A DNA stretch of 64,000 nt from Bugula neritina (taxonomy: Eukaryota > Bryozoa > Gymnolaemata > Cheilostomatida > Bugulidae), in assembly GCA_964035545.1 (NCBI GenBank), contig OZ037767.1, positions 2,543,680 to 2,607,679 on the forward strand. The letters run 5' to 3'. Position 1 is the stretch's first letter. Every line of letters begins with the position of its first letter. The position numbers and the translations under genes are program-made. Shown one piece after another: positions 45,776-59,592 of the stretch. The notes under the pieces were generated by a model. It saw only the letters and a list, made by a program, of their open reading frames with translations. It was not told where the DNA came from and did no database searches.

Positions 45776-46320
45776 TGGAGATATTATAGAGGGTACTCTA
45801 TGAGTATATAGAGGGTACCCTATGAGGATATAGAGGGTACTCTATATGAGGATATAGAGATTACCCATGAGGATATAGAGGGTACTCTATGAGGGTATAG
45901 AGATTACCCCATGAGGATATAGAGGGTACCCTATGAGGATATAGAGGGTACTCTATGAGGATATAGAGGGTACTCTATGAGGGTATAGAGATTACCCTAT
46001 GAGGATATAGAGGGTACTCTATGAGGATATAGAGGGTACTCTATGAGGATATAGAGGGTACTCTATGAGAATATAGAGGGTACCCTATGAGGATATAGAG
46101 GGTACTCTATATGAGGATATAGAGATTACCCTATGAGGATATAGAGATTACCCCATGAGGATATAGAGGGTGTAAAATAATTGCCACCACTGGGAATCGA
46201 ACCCGAGTCCTCTGGCTTGCAAGCAAGTGTGCTACCATTACACCACAGAGGCCACTGGGTAAACTCAACACTACAGAGGGTACTCTATGAGGATATAGAG
46301 ATTATCCATTGGGATGTAAA
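45776..46320. repeat. 22-bp minisatellite, interrupted by a tRNA-like insertion
   Basis: About 18 copies of GAGGATATAGAGGGTACTCT plus AT, with a common variant ending GATTACCCTAT. The array resumes after the insertion at 46171-46274, and the heptamer AGAGGGT on both sides could be a target-site duplication. Confidence 0.9.
46171..46274 (-). mobile_element. tRNA-like dispersed element, family 2, copy 2 (inserted in minisatellite)
   Basis: On the minus strand it has perfect pol III boxes: A box TGGTGTAATGG and B box GGTTCGATTCC. The acceptor stem pairs at six of seven positions and the D arm is good (GTG/CAC), but the anticodon stem does not pair. This is a tRNA-derived element, not a working tRNA. 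It shares flanking sequence with 28851-28956. Confidence 0.65.
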
Positions 46321-46374
46321 GGTTTACCACATGGGTATGTAGAGATTCTAACAATGTTACAACTTTGAGTAGGT

Positions 46375-49300
46375 TTAAGCGTAGAAGCCCCACACAAATG
46401 CTGTTGCTATCATAAGAGTCATGGCTAATATGTTGACTATAGTACTGTGGCAGGGGTTCTCATCAATACTCATATTGACGCTGGAAATGGTCTCTTGCTT
46501 GGAAGATGAATTCCTTAGGCGTTCAATGCCGCATATCCAGTATAACGCTCTCTTATAGCAAGGTGATTTGTCTGAAACACAATAAATATTGTTGTTAATT
46601 TTATATACTCGGTAGTTTATAGCTATATATCTAGTTGTGTTAGTATTAGCATGAAAAAAGAAAAGTCTAGATTATTGTTACAAGCTCACCTTCTACTGTA
46701 ACATCTTCAGCAACATCCTCTTCTACATCCATGTATTCATTTTCGTCTCTATCTTTTTTCTCTTTAAGTGGTAAAGTAGACCCATTCAGAGCTTCTTCGT
46801 CCTCTTCACTCGCACCGACTGATCTGTTGCTAGCTATTGTCGACTTGGAGTCGTTCTCCCTACCTTTACCTTCAATCGGCACTCTTTCTCCCTCCTCAAA
46901 CCGAGAGCAATAAGTGAGCCGTTTCAACTGTTATGATAAAAATATAAAATAGGTTGCTTCATTGCAAATAAAGTTTGTAGATTTAACCTAGATTACAAAG
47001 AGTACAGCTACCTCTGCCAATTGCTTGAGCTATGGGCATCAAACGGAGATAAATGGAAAAAGTTAGTTGAAGTCAAGTTGGAAGTGGGCGTGTCCTACAA
47101 CTTCTAACCCAATCAAACTATAGCCTATATGGTTTTAATTGAAATTCAAATAATAATAGAGAATACAACTTCCATATAACAAAATTAAGTATTATATGAT
47201 ATTTGTAAATTATATTTTATAATAATATTGAATGCTATTACATAATAATAATCAAAACCATAGTGCATTAATTATATTTAGTATTATTTTGATATTAAGC
47301 ACCATATTGCTGTATAAGAATAATAAATGCATAATATTTACTCACGTGCTTCTCATGGATTGGTTTAGTCAGGAGGCTGATGGAAATTGTCACTATACAC
47401 ACAATAGCAAAGAGAATACATCCAAAATGGAGGTAATGAACTTTGGTAATTATAGCAGGTCGTGTATCAGTTTCTCCACAAGGGGGCGCTGGTCCGTAGC
47501 TAAACTCCCACACAAACCTCACCAAACCAACTGCTAGTCCAACCATTAGACCCCAGAATGCTCCCTATGCAAAATTTATAATATTTATGTGGTTATGCTG
47601 TAATTATAATCTTTTGTCCTCCTTCATATTTAAAATCCAAAGTACTGAAAAACTCATGCAGGATGATATGCTTATCAACTGTTTTAAAAACAAACCTACC
47701 CATAGATGCGTATATTAAAAACCAGCTATAGCCAGAGTAGGAAGTATGCCATATTTCATGTCCTGCAGTGAATTTTACTCACGTGTTCATTGATTCTCTT
47801 CCATGAAATAGCGAGTACATAGACCGCACACACTGGAGGGGCCAGGAAGGAAGTGATTCCCTGAATGTAGTGGAACAACTCCGAAATGTTCTGTATGATG
47901 GGTATCCACGCAATGCTGATGGCCACAATGATCACCACAAAAACTCTGCACCAAAAACATAAAATTATCTATCAATCTATATCATTTCTTTCAAACAAGA
48001 TTGCATGAAGTAGGACTGGTGGCTTTATTTTTCAGCTTTCAAAGCTAAGCGTTTGTCAACAACAAGCCGTTAGAAAGCAACCTGTATCACATCTAAAAGG
48101 GTCATGGGATGTTTTCAAGGATAAGCTAGATACAATGATAAGTCAAGTTTAGATTTTCTTGATATTCAATGAAGTTTCAATGTGTAAACAAATATGGAAA
48201 AAATAAAAAACCAAAAGCATAGGTTATTTAATTTAGTTCATATTTTTACTCGGGTTTTGTATGTTATGTTATGTCATGCATTATACATGTTTATTTAAAA
48301 TAGAAGTCTTTATGGTTGCCCAAGAGTTTAGAATATTATAAATTAAATTCAATATTATGACAACTTGTTAGTAAATTAATGGCTATAAGTAGTACTAGAT
48401 ATCTTTGAGTTATTAGCTATACAGCAGCTCCTACTACTCATCAGGTAAGTTTAGATTATGAAACTTCATTTGATTGGTCAATTACAGACTCTAGTGCTAA
48501 CAAAGACATTATATTTATCTGATTACAAATAACATAATTAGTCATTGATTATTCATTACTTAGAAATTATTGAGTCTCGTGTGCAATATTCACACACCTG
48601 CATTCACGTATGATTGCGTTAAGGTTGCTAGAAACAAAGGCCTGCGTTGTGAAAACAAAGCTTTTGTTTAAGGTCAGCTGAGTTTAGGACATGCTGACTG
48701 TTTAGAAAAACAAGCAAACAATTCCAAACAAATTCCATTGGCTATTAAAGATAATTATTGAACTCTTTCCACTGAGTGAATGCATCGAGAGCAAAACAGA
48801 ATGAATCATATAAGGATGGCCGGAAAATAGTCATTACTATAAATAGCTCTCAAATGCTGCCATTAGCTAAAAACTTATCATATTTTCTATTTTATTAATA
48901 TAATAACGTAATGACGTATAGTGGAATCTGGGAATCACCTATAGTCATAACATAAGGGTTTCGGCTTACTGTACTTTGTGTAATGAGACTGGAGTTTAAA
49001 CTTGCATACTATCACAACTCTAAGAGAACAAGCGGGGCCTATGCATCTAATGATACTCCATGGTTATAAGCTCAACAAATTACTTTCTTTCTTTCACGTT
49101 AGATTTGATGTTGCTTGTTTTAATATTAGTTTTACTGGTAATTTTTCAATACAGTTATGACAGTGTTACGTGACAATTTATGGAACTACCAGCATTGTCT
49201 CAACAATTACTCAACAATTATTTGGTTTTAAAAATTGATTGATAATTTACTAATACTCTAACACTCAAAAAACTCTTTTAACTTAATAATTCTTCATTTT

Positions 49301-52300
49301 TCATTTAAAATACTAAAACAATTTCTGACTGCTCCTACCTCCCGACTATCATCAACTCCGTTTCTGTAGCAGCTTTCCTAAACTGTCGCCAGATGTCTAG
49401 AGTGAATATTGTAGAACTGCTGTTGAATATTGAAGTTAACGAAGACATCAATGCTGACATCATTACCGCCAACATCAATCCTACAAGTCATTAAAGGATG
49501 AAATACAATTACATAACACAATTTGGGGTATACACTTTTCAATATCAATTATCAATATCAATTCATGCCTTGACATTGGAAGTAGCACTGCATGCACTGC
49601 GATTCTAAGCTTCGAATTATGGGAATAGATTTTGGAAACAGTGGAGGGAGCAGCCGTGGTCGAGGGGTTAGAGCGTTTGCCTAGTAAGCTGGAAGTCATG
49701 GGTTCAATCCCCAGTAAATGCCATTGATGATGTTAGGAAAATCATTCAGTCCTAATTACATATAAATAAGTCCTCGGGCCCCCTATAACAAACACCCTTT
49801 CATCAGGGGGGTTTTCTCACAATGATGGTGACTATAAACTTGCGTGAGTTTTTTTCTTTTGAAAACAGTTGCATCAAATAAAACTACAACCATGTTTTCA
49901 TGCAAACTCCAGCCACAAATTCATCGTATGAGCAACCATTCACAGAATGTGAAGTAATGGAAACCAAGGCTGTTGTCTGAAAGTGCATGTGTCGAAACTT
50001 TGCCCTTGACATAAATTGTGAATACACACCTCTAGCACCAGCAGGAAGTAGCTTAACTACCAGAAGTGGATACGCTATATTAGTACATCCTGCTTTATTA
50101 TCACATATTTCCTTACAGGATTCTGGGGTGGCACATCCAACAAGTTCTACATAATATAATACACATAATACTACATAATATAATACACATAATACCACAT
50201 AATATAATACACATAATACTACATAATATAATACACATAATACCACATAATATAATACACATAATACTACATAATATAATACACATAATACTACATAATA
50301 TAATACACATAATACTACATAATATAATACACATAATACTACATAATATAATATGAAACAATACACTATAAATGTTATTGAAATGCATGCATGTAATTTA
50401 TATTGAACTATTATACATAATATTAGTAATATTAGTAATATTACACATATTATTAGTAATATTTTATATTACCAGTACATATAATATTACACAGTATTGC
50501 ATGTGTGTTATTAAAATGTGATTTATACTGAACTAAAAATGTTTATATACATTCATAGAAATGCTTATCAAATAAATAGAAATTTGAAATCTCAATTTTG
50601 GAATAGACATTCCAAACTCAACCGTAGTTCTAAGATATATTAAAAGCTGTCTATTTTTAACTCAGACAGCCAACTCTTGCAGCTTTACCTGGAAAGAGTA
50701 GCCTAGAGATCATGCCAGGAAACACCATGATAAAGAGGGGGAGCATCTTGAGACAGCCTGCCAGCACCACTCCAGCCTTCACGTGTATCATGTTCTTAGC
50801 GGCCAGAGCTCTCTGCACAATCACTTGGTCAGAGCACCAGTACCAAACACTTGAGATGGTGAGGCCAAAGACTACTCCGGTCCACGGTAGGGAGGGGTCA
50901 GTAACCGCCCGCATCAAGTGGAAAGAATTTTCTGGAGTCTTGCCTACAGGTACATATTGTAAAAATTATGTGTTACGGAGAAGATAGTTATAACTCAGTA
51001 GGTTACTAGTCCACTTTAGGAAGTCACTGTGCTCTAAACCCTAACCAATAGTTGCAAACCCATTTTATTTACATAAAGTTCTGTAGCTGGTGTTATGCAC
51101 TGTTTACTTTATATTAAAATATCAATATATTATCAATTATATACAAATACTATTTTGCACGACAGTAGCTGTGGGATATGCAATATCATGCAGGTTGTAA
51201 ATCAAGTATCATGACTGCAACAGTCAGCATTCTACCGACCACAGTATGTTCTACCTACCACAGTATGTTCTACCTACCACAGTATGTTCTACCTACCACA
51301 GTATGTTCTACCTACCACAGTCTGTTCTACCTACCACAGTATGTTCTACCTACCACAGTATGTTCTACCTACCACAGCCTGTTCTACCTACCACAGTCCT
51401 TTCTACCTACCACAGTACGTTCTACCTACCACAGTATGTTCTACCTACCATAGTATGCTCTACCTACCATAGTATGCTCTACCTACCACAGTATGCTCTA
51501 TCTACCACAGTATGCTCTACCTACCACAGTATGTTCTACCACAGTATGCTCTATCTACCACAGTATACTCTACCTACCACAGTATGTTCTACCTACCACA
51601 GTCTGTTCTACCTACCACAGTACGTTCTACCTACCACAGTATGTTCTACCTACCACAGTATGCTCTACCGACCACAGTATGTTCTACCTACCACAGTCTG
51701 GTCTACCGACCACAGTATGTTCTACCTACCACAGTCTGCTCTACCTACCACAGTATGTTCTACCACAGTATGTTCTACCTACCACAATCTGCTCTACCTA
51801 CCACAGTATGTTCTACCACAGTATGTTCTACCACAGTATGTTCTACCTACCACAGTATGTTCTACCACAGTCTGTTCTACCTACCACAGTATGCTCTACC
51901 TACCACAGTATGTTCTACCTACCACAGTATGTTCTACCACAGTATGCTCTACCTACCACAGTATGTTCTACCTACCACAGTATGTTCTACCACAGTATGT
52001 TCTACCTACCACAGTATGTTCTACCTACCACAGTATGTTCTACCACAGTATGTTCTACCTACCACAGTATGTTCTACCGACCACAGTATGTTCTACCTAC
52101 CACAGTATGTTCTACCACAGTATGCTCTACCTACCACAGTATGCTCTACCTACCACAGTATGTTCTACCTACCACAGTATGTTCTACCACAGTATGTTCT
52201 ACCTACCACAGTATGTTCTACCTACCACAGTATGTTCTACCACAGTATGTTCTACCTACCACAGTATGTTCTACCACAGTATGTTCTACCTACCACAATC

Positions 52301-55300
52301 TGCTCTACCTACCACAGTATGTTCTACCACAGTATGTTCTACCTACCACAGTATGCTCTACCGACCACAGTATGTTCTACCTACCACAGTATGTTCTACC
52401 ACAGTATGTTCTACCTACCACAGTCTGCTCTACCTACCACAGTTTGCATACATCCTCATCTCATCAGTCACATTACCACTGCTGTCATTCTGACTCATCA
52501 TAGAGTCATACTCTCTGGTGATGTTGGGCCAGGCAGCTGGAGAAAGGAACTTTTCTTTAATGCCTTGGTAACCACCCACTTTGGGATCCATGAAACCTGT
52601 TGATTAAGAAAATACGGCATAACATTGTTTTATAGTAATAGATGTATCATTGTATAGAAATAGTTAACTACCAACATTGCTTTATATATACTAATTATAG
52701 AGAACGGTTAGTTTAAACAAATGTGACAAAAGTTATTAATGTTAATCTTTAAAGAATTTTTCTTGCAGCTTTCATTTTAAAAAAGGTATGAACGTTTCCA
52801 TTTAATTACAACTGCATTTCATTTTCTCATGAACAAATTCACCATTAGCTCTGAAAAGTAACAAATAAATATAATTTTATGGGCACTCAAAGGTAAGTAT
52901 ATGTATATCTGCAACTTACTGATAGCCATGAGTACAAAAGCACCTATCACCATGATGAGCACCTGAACAAAGTCGGTCCAGATTACTGCACTGAGACCAC
53001 CTTCAAAGAAACAGTGAAGAAAATCTGACTATTAAGTGTGACTACTCTATGCGTGCTGTCTAGTTCTACATTACACTGCTACTCTATGTGGACTATCTAG
53101 TTCTACATTACATTGCTACTTATTTGAAACACTCTAGTTGGATCCACTGATCCTATGATATTATAAAATGACGTTAACCCGTAGCCTTAAAATAAGCAAA
53201 GGTTATTAAATCTATTTAATTTGTAATTGTTAAAACTTTTCAGTCTACTAATTAAGCTAGGAATGCATTATTTTACACTAATATGGAAAATACTTTACCT
53301 CCAACGGTAAAGAGCATAGACAGGACGAGTAAGGCAATGACGGAAGGCCATATGTTCCACCCAATACTCTGTTTGATGAAAATAGCACCAGCAAACAAAT
53401 CAGCCTACAACAAACATAAACAACTAGTTGGCTGTAAATATAAAACATTTGAATAGTTGCCAAGTAAAATTTGCTTATTGCAACTATTAAGTTAAAAAGT
53501 TCCACGAAACCACAAGAAAAGCATTTGAATTAGAAAAGTGAGAGAATATAAATTGTCTTTCAACAGTTACTCTTGTTTGTAAAGTCTCAAGCTTTAAGCT
53601 AATGATTTAAAAATGGCCGAAAAAGGATAAAATGATCAAGATTAGCAACATTTCAATTAAAGATTAGCAAATTTACACAGCAATAATTATTATTGTTTTT
53701 CTTAAATTTGCTCAGCATAAGCTTTTGTCTTTACCAAACAGAATTATTGTATCATGATCCTAAAGCTAACTTCTCAATGTTGCTATTTTTATATTATGTG
53801 GCAGACAGCTTGGCAGCAATTTGCGTAATCAATGTGCTGACATACTTGAGGGAGTGAATTCTTCTCTCGGGACACAGTGACTCTACTTATCTATTTATAG
53901 CTTTAGTGTTTGATTGGGACACACTGATTTCATTTACTTATTCATAGCTGTAGTATTTTATTGGAACTACTAACCGATATTTTAGTGAAGACGTACAGAA
54001 GTACTGCGAGAACCGCCAAGTAAACTCGTATCCGTGATCCTCCAAACCTGGTCTTCAGGTACTCCGGCATGGTGAACACCTGCAGTGAGTGACAGGAGTT
54101 TGAGACTGTGTGACAATGGCTACACACAGTACATATACACATACACATGCATATATATACATGTACATACACATACATACACATATAACATACACATACA
54201 CAAATACACACATACACACATACACACATACACACATATACATATACATATACACACATGCACACGCAAATATTATGAGTTTAATTGAAATAAAAACATT
54301 TAGAAGTGCAAATAATTCAAATTTATAATTAAAAATTGATGTAATAACTGTAAAATAACATTATAAATTTATCCAAAATACAAGTGGTGACTTTATCTTC
54401 ATAAAAATTCTTATAAACTTGGAAGAAACTTGGGTTTTAGATTTGCTGCATAGCCTATGCTATTATATACGGTATCTCCAAAACATTCATTTAATTTTCT
54501 GGACAAAATGGTGATTGAGTGAGGAAACAGGGGGGGGGGAGAGTGGAGGCGGCTTGTTGACCTTTGTTCAATGCCATGCACACGGTAATTAAAATATGCA
54601 AGAATAGTCTGGTACTTGTGTACTTACTCCTGCAGAAATGTAGACTGGTACAAACACCCATCCCAGCAACATCAATATGAAAACTGCCTGCAATAAACAA
54701 GAAATACAACTCATTTTCTGGTGCTCAGGCTAGGGAGGGTGGTTACACAATCGGCTGTATATTATGTAATAATTAGTGATATCTTGCATGTAAGCTGAAC
54801 TTCTAGGATTACAGAATTATCTTTCCTAAGAGCTCTTCTATTTATACAAGTAAGTAATTAATATTTATGAATAGAGCCAGCTGGATGCTTGGAGAGCTAA
54901 ATATATATAATCATAGACTGTCTTAATATTAGATGGCTGTGTGCCAACTACGTCATGAGGCTGTCTAAGGAGTTACTGGAACGAAACTGTTAGAATGGTG
55001 ATTGCACAATAGCTTGCTTGCCAGCACTGAACTGAATGGAAATGAAGTCAGAGTAAAAAAATGTATGCTTTTTAGTGACTCACAAAGAAAGTGAAACTTC
55101 ACCTTTTTTTACATCCTTGATGCGTTACAATTCCATCTTCCTGGTAATTTACATTCATTCATTTCACAAAAGAAGCGGAATGGCAATATTTAATTACCTA
55201 TAGGGGAAACTTCCAAGACTAGCTGAACTTTGGCAGCATTCCAACTTAATAAATATTTAATGCCAATTATAGAAACAGTTTACAAATTATTGATGAATTA

Positions 55301-57798
55301 GTTCTAAGGTCTGTAAAATTAGCTGATTGAGTTAGAAGTAGAAGCAGCAGCTGAGGCAGCATAATGTAATCAAATACTAATGGCAATTTACATATCATTT
55401 CATTATAACTGAAAAATAATCTAATCAGTTAAAAGATTACAACAGCCGAGCAGAAATATGACTAGTGACGTAGATAATCAACAAATCCATTATATTTACA
55501 AATTTAATTAGTAAGGGCAAAATAGAAAATATTCCAACTGCAGGTATAGCTAAATGCCAGTGTATGCAATAGCTCGCAAGCATGTAGACTTATTAGCAGA
55601 ATTGTATTATATACTAATATTTAGTTTTTTCAAAGCCATCAATGTGTTTTCTATAAAAACACTTTTACTAGTAAATTGTAATAAAACAGTAATAATGATG
55701 TAATTAACCACCAATCCAATAATTCCAAAGGGTAATAATAAAATACCAACGATAAAAGAAAAAAATGGGCCCATCACATGAAAGTAATGACCTCATAACA
55801 TCCTTGTCATGACTACTTGTTATGGAGAACAATCAGCATGTTAGTGGGTTTAAATGTGAACAAATATTGTATGGATTGTTTCAAAAAGTCAAATATTTGA
55901 TCAGGCCACGTTACTACATTGAGCTTTATAGGCTAGCCCAACATTGTTTACAGTTGTGATGACAACGAGTTATATACTGCTCCTGTGTGAGTTGACAGAA
56001 ATCAGTTATGAATAGATATCGGATTACTTTACAAAAAGATGTGGACTAATAAATTGGCATAAAGAATGGAGTCCTATGATTACATGCATTTGATTCTGTA
56101 CCTGATGTTTAACATTATCCAAGCTCTATGCTCTACTTCTACTTGTATATTTCTTTTTAACATTATACAGCAATTTATTTTTGGGAGCGGTGGTATTAGT
56201 TAAATTAAATACTATACTATTCACAATTGTAACATTACATCATTTGTAACAATACAAGGACACTTCCACTAACTCCTTCATTCATTGAAATTTCCACTTG
56301 GGTAGTTGCCAACTACTTTTGTAACTTTAGTTCACCCAAGATTCTTTTGTCTGTATAATCTTCTGTTTTCAGTTTGACATTAATAAACTAGAAAATTTAC
56401 TCTAATATAGCTTTTAAATAGCAAAATATCAACTTCTCCTCTTCATGTGTTATTGCATTATGTAATGTGATATGATATAATATATAGTATGAAAGGATGT
56501 GATGTAATATCATATGATATATGATTTGCTATGATATGATATGGCTTGGTATAACACAACATGGCATACGATATGATATGGACAGTACTTCCTGTAGAAA
56601 ACGGGAAACAGATTCTAACTTACGCTGAGTTCAAATATGGATATGCCAACCCCTGAGGCGGCAGCTGACCCGGCGAGTCCTACAAAATGTCCGCTCCCGA
56701 TATTACTCGCAAACAGCGAGGCACCGACCTGTCGAGCAGAACATAATCAGCTATGACATCATAAACCTGCCCTCGTGTACAACATGTACAGTGCGAGTAT
56801 AAGCATGTATGTTATACTATACATTGCAAGTATAAACATGTATATTATACAGCATACTATGAGTATAGGCATGTATATTATACTGTATACTATGAGAATA
56901 AGTGTGTATGTTTTACTGTATACTACGAATCATTTTGAGTAAAGTATCTCTGATTTTTAACTCAAATTGTTTTATATCACTAGTAATATTTTAGATTCTA
57001 GAGCATATTAACTTATTGGTAATGTTTCACTTACAAGTATCCAGTGCATGTTTCCACCAGCTAGAAAATACCCCTTCACTGAGCCTCTGTTCAAACATGA
57101 CGACTAAAATACAAATGGTTGTAAGTATTGGCTAGAAAATTATTATATAAGAATATATTAACCTTGTAGCAGCTAATATGGAAGTTATGTTATTTTATAT
57201 CAAGGAAAAGACTTTGAATTATATATAATAATTATATTATTTTTCTGCTACAATATATTAAACAGTTATATTATATTTTAGGTCTCTTTACAAAACATAT
57301 CCTTGTTATCTGCAGCACACAGCCATTACATTGACTGCTTTTCCATTGCAGCTTCTTAGGTAGTGTATATTTCATACATGCATGCGATTTTATGAGACAA
57401 AAATAAAATGTTTAGCATACACTAATTTGTATATACATAATTGCTAAATGTTAGCATATATAAAGTAAAATATAGTGAGTAAACTTAATATAGTGTAAAA
57501 TGCATGGTAAACTGACACTCATATAAAATCTAACATAGTACATATTTTTATTACATTTTCTTTATTTATTGCAATAATTATCATAGCATTTTAATTTAAA
57601 ATAGATGCATATTGATAACTATTTTAGACATTAAGTAATATAAAATTGATAATTAAATCATTGCATTGTTACAGAATAAACGATTAAAATACTAACCCAA
57701 ATTCCAACCGCGATAACGATAACGAAGTAAATGGCCAGCACTAAATAATCTGACCAGTGCAATTGGGAATTCGCAACAAGTGCTTCCAGTTGAGACAT
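46375..57798 (-). CDS. Sodium/sugar cotransporter, SLC5 (SGLT) family
   Basis: Plasma-membrane sodium-coupled solute transporter of the SGLT branch. Fifteen exons (minus): 57697-57798, 57035-57103, 56624-56728, 54628-54687, 53975-54079, 53299-53404, 52920-53000, 52438-52596, 50689-50943, 50030-50146, 49339-49480, 47783-47945, 47346-47564, 46690-46927, 46375-46571; 705 residues, phases consistent. Family landmarks in order: [12 protein letters not shown] (TM1), [105 protein letters not shown] (sodium-site serines) and ELMIVGR. There is a long extracellular cysteine-containing loop at exons 9-10 and an N-glycosylation site (NVT) in exon 8. Exon 14 is an acidic cytoplasmic loop; the C-terminus is a last membrane helix ending GFYA. 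The substrate cannot be assigned. Confidence 0.93.
49651..49855 (+). mobile_element. tRNA-derived SINE, family 1, copy 2
   Basis: Full-length relative of 32738-32947: CAGCCGTGGTCGAGGGGTTA head, GGGTTCAATCCCC B box, GATGTTAGGAAAATCATTCA body and ACTATAAACTTGCGTGAGTT terminus followed by T-rich sequence. Lies in an SLC5 intron. Confidence 0.8.
50147..50352. repeat. 24-bp minisatellite adjoining an SLC5 acceptor
   Basis: Eight to nine copies of ATAATACTACATAATATAAT plus ACAC. On the coding (minus) strand the unit repeats TATTATGTAG, the same sequence as the acceptor ATTATGTAG|AACTTG of the exon at 50030-50146. Confidence 0.9.
51238..52446. repeat. 19-bp minisatellite (about 65 units) beginning at an SLC5 splice donor
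   Basis: Units of CTACCTACCACAGTATGTT (19 bases) alternate with a 15-base form lacking one CTAC. On the coding (minus) strand most units read CTGTG|GTAGGTAG or CTGTGGTAGAAC. The first is identical to the real donor of the exon at 52438-52596 (AACTGTG|GTAGGTAG). The array is about 1.2 kb. Open frames of over 300 codons across it on the plus strand arise because 19 is not a multiple of three and the unit lacks stops. Confidence 0.95.
54125..54265. repeat. (CA/TA)n microsatellite
   Basis: Simple ACATACACA and ATATAC units in the intron upstream of the SLC5 exon at 53975-54079. No coding meaning. Confidence 0.9.
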
Positions 57799-59592
57799 TT
57801 TTAATTAGTGACTGGAAGACTTCGATTCAGATTTAAAATTCTTATGACCAGTTCTATTTTCTAAATTAGTAGAGTATATTGAAATGTTCTATACTTAAAT
57901 CATCAGCAAACTTCATTAATATACTACTTGTGTGAGGGCTTGGCTATAACCACAAATTCTTATTTGACCAACACTAACCAATCATGTGTCAGTATGTTTA
58001 CTTGCTAGTATGACCACACCTACGAAATATAGATTTTAGTAAAATGAGGAATATAAACATTAATGCTGACGTGGGAGTTTGTAGTATATTTGGATAGTGA
58101 CGTATAAGCAGCTCAATGGAGTTTACAAAAATCAATTTTTTGTTTTCAAGCTTAGTGCAAGGCATCAGTCATTATATAGTCAATATGCTATGTTATGATG
58201 ACATTACTGTAGATTTTCAATAACTTTTTATAAAAGCCTGTGAGTGGGTCTTATAGAACACTTTATTTTTATATAGGTAAATCTTATGAACTTGATTTGG
58301 TGAAATTTAAGATAACTAATTTAAAATTCATGGTTAGCATCAAACTAGACATTGTAAAATGTAGTTCATAAACTGTATCAATATTATGTGCAAGATATTT
58401 TGAGATAGGAGCTGTAATGGGGAAAACTAGCAAAATACTATGTTTTATATGAGAAGCATAGCAAACGAAGTTAGGCTCTTTCTCTTAAGATTTTCAAACT
58501 TCTCCAAACCAAAACTCATAAAGACTATTGAAGAATTTGTGCTATTGAAATTTTTCAGTTACTGCACCTAAATAAATAATATATAATGTAACAGATCTGT
58601 TATATATATTATAATTATATACAGTGCCCGTCAAAACCATGTTACTCATTAGAGAGTTTTCTTCTCATACTGGAAGAGTTAGGAACGATTCTTTGACCTT
58701 GACATAAAAAGACTTATTCTTCAATGGATCAAAAGCATGTCTTTCTGACGATGACCGCCGCATTTAACTCAAATTTTGGTTATGGATAAAGTCTTTTCAG
58801 CTAATGGCTAATCTCTGAAATAATAGAAAACAAAAACACAATATTTTTCATTTTGCACCTTAGTGGTACAGATTTGATAGTAAATTGAAATTGTTTTGAA
58901 AGCCCAAAATGAAGATTGAATAGTCTTCATTTTTCATTAGGTAATGCTCTAAGAATTATTATAGTTTTAACTATAATTTATAACTTATTTTTTTAACCGT
59001 GGCAGCCATTCTGATTCTCCTTCTCATTCTGATTCTGCAAGTTAATGTTATAGTATTAGCAATACTAATAAATACTAATAGTTATAGTTATTAGTTATAT
59101 TTATACTTAAACTGAGTACATAGTATGACTTTCAAAATCAGAATGGCTGCCATGGTTAGAAAAAGAAATGGTTTTATATTATAATTAAAACTATAATAAT
59201 AATATTAATAATTCTCGAAGTTAGTGAGTAAGTAAGTGCTAGTAGACTAGTAGTAGTAGTAGTACTAGGTAAGTAAGTAAACGAGTTAGTGTTAGTGTTA
59301 CACTCAGTCTTACTGTTAGAGTGTGATACTCTAACACTACCGGTAACAGTAAGTGAGTAACAGTACCTCACTAACTTACTCTAACAGTAACAGTTAGTTG
59401 TAACTGTAATCTTGGGAGACTAACTTTAGTTATTTGTATTTCAATTTCTTTTAATTATACAGTGCATTTAATTGCTATGCTTTGATAATTTGTACCTATT
59501 GAGTGATTTAGGACCTTTTTGTTAATAATACACATGGGTCTCTTAGATCTTGAATGTTTTTATTCTACCTTAAAGACTAGAAATCAGAGAGC
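57799..59592. other. Divergent intergenic region between the SLC5 and F-box genes
   Basis: 1.8 kb of AT-rich sequence expected to hold both promoters. It includes a foldback element (58953-59214) and GTTAGTGTTAGTG/AGTAAGTAAGT-type low-complexity sequence at 59218-59400. No exon recognised. Confidence 0.55.
58953..59214. mobile_element. Foldback (MITE-like) element with ~65-bp terminal inverted repeats
   Basis: Left arm 58953-59016 (GAATTATTATAGTTTTAACT...GGCAGCCATTCTGATT) is inverted at 59136-59214 (AATCAGAATGGCTGCCATGG...AAAACTATAATAATAAT) with few mismatches. The ~120-base loop is AT-rich. Noncoding. Confidence 0.7.

Larger units (their letters stand above)
45083..46374. other. Convergent intergenic spacer between the cGAS-like and SLC5 genes
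   Basis: AT-rich 1.3 kb spacer between two 3' ends. Its second half is a minisatellite interrupted by a tRNA-like element. I see no coding sequence. Confidence 0.6.

Noticed and set aside
46181-46252. tRNA gene on the minus strand
   Set aside because: A and B boxes are good but the anticodon stem does not pair, and the homology with 28851-28956 extends outside the tRNA-like part, pointing to a dispersed element.
49884-50388. Open frames with repeated VLYYVVLC or IILCSIMC
   Set aside because: Translation of the 24-bp minisatellite. Only the part over 50030-50146 in one frame is a real SLC5 exon.
51246-52603. Open frames of 336-415 codons rich in [10 protein letters not shown] repeats
   Set aside because: They lie in the 19/15-bp minisatellite, are open in all three frames of the same strand, and overlap an SLC5 intron and exon on the other strand.
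54055-54328. Open frames rich in YVYVCMC or THIHTYTH
   Set aside because: Translations of a CA/TA microsatellite next to an SLC5 exon.
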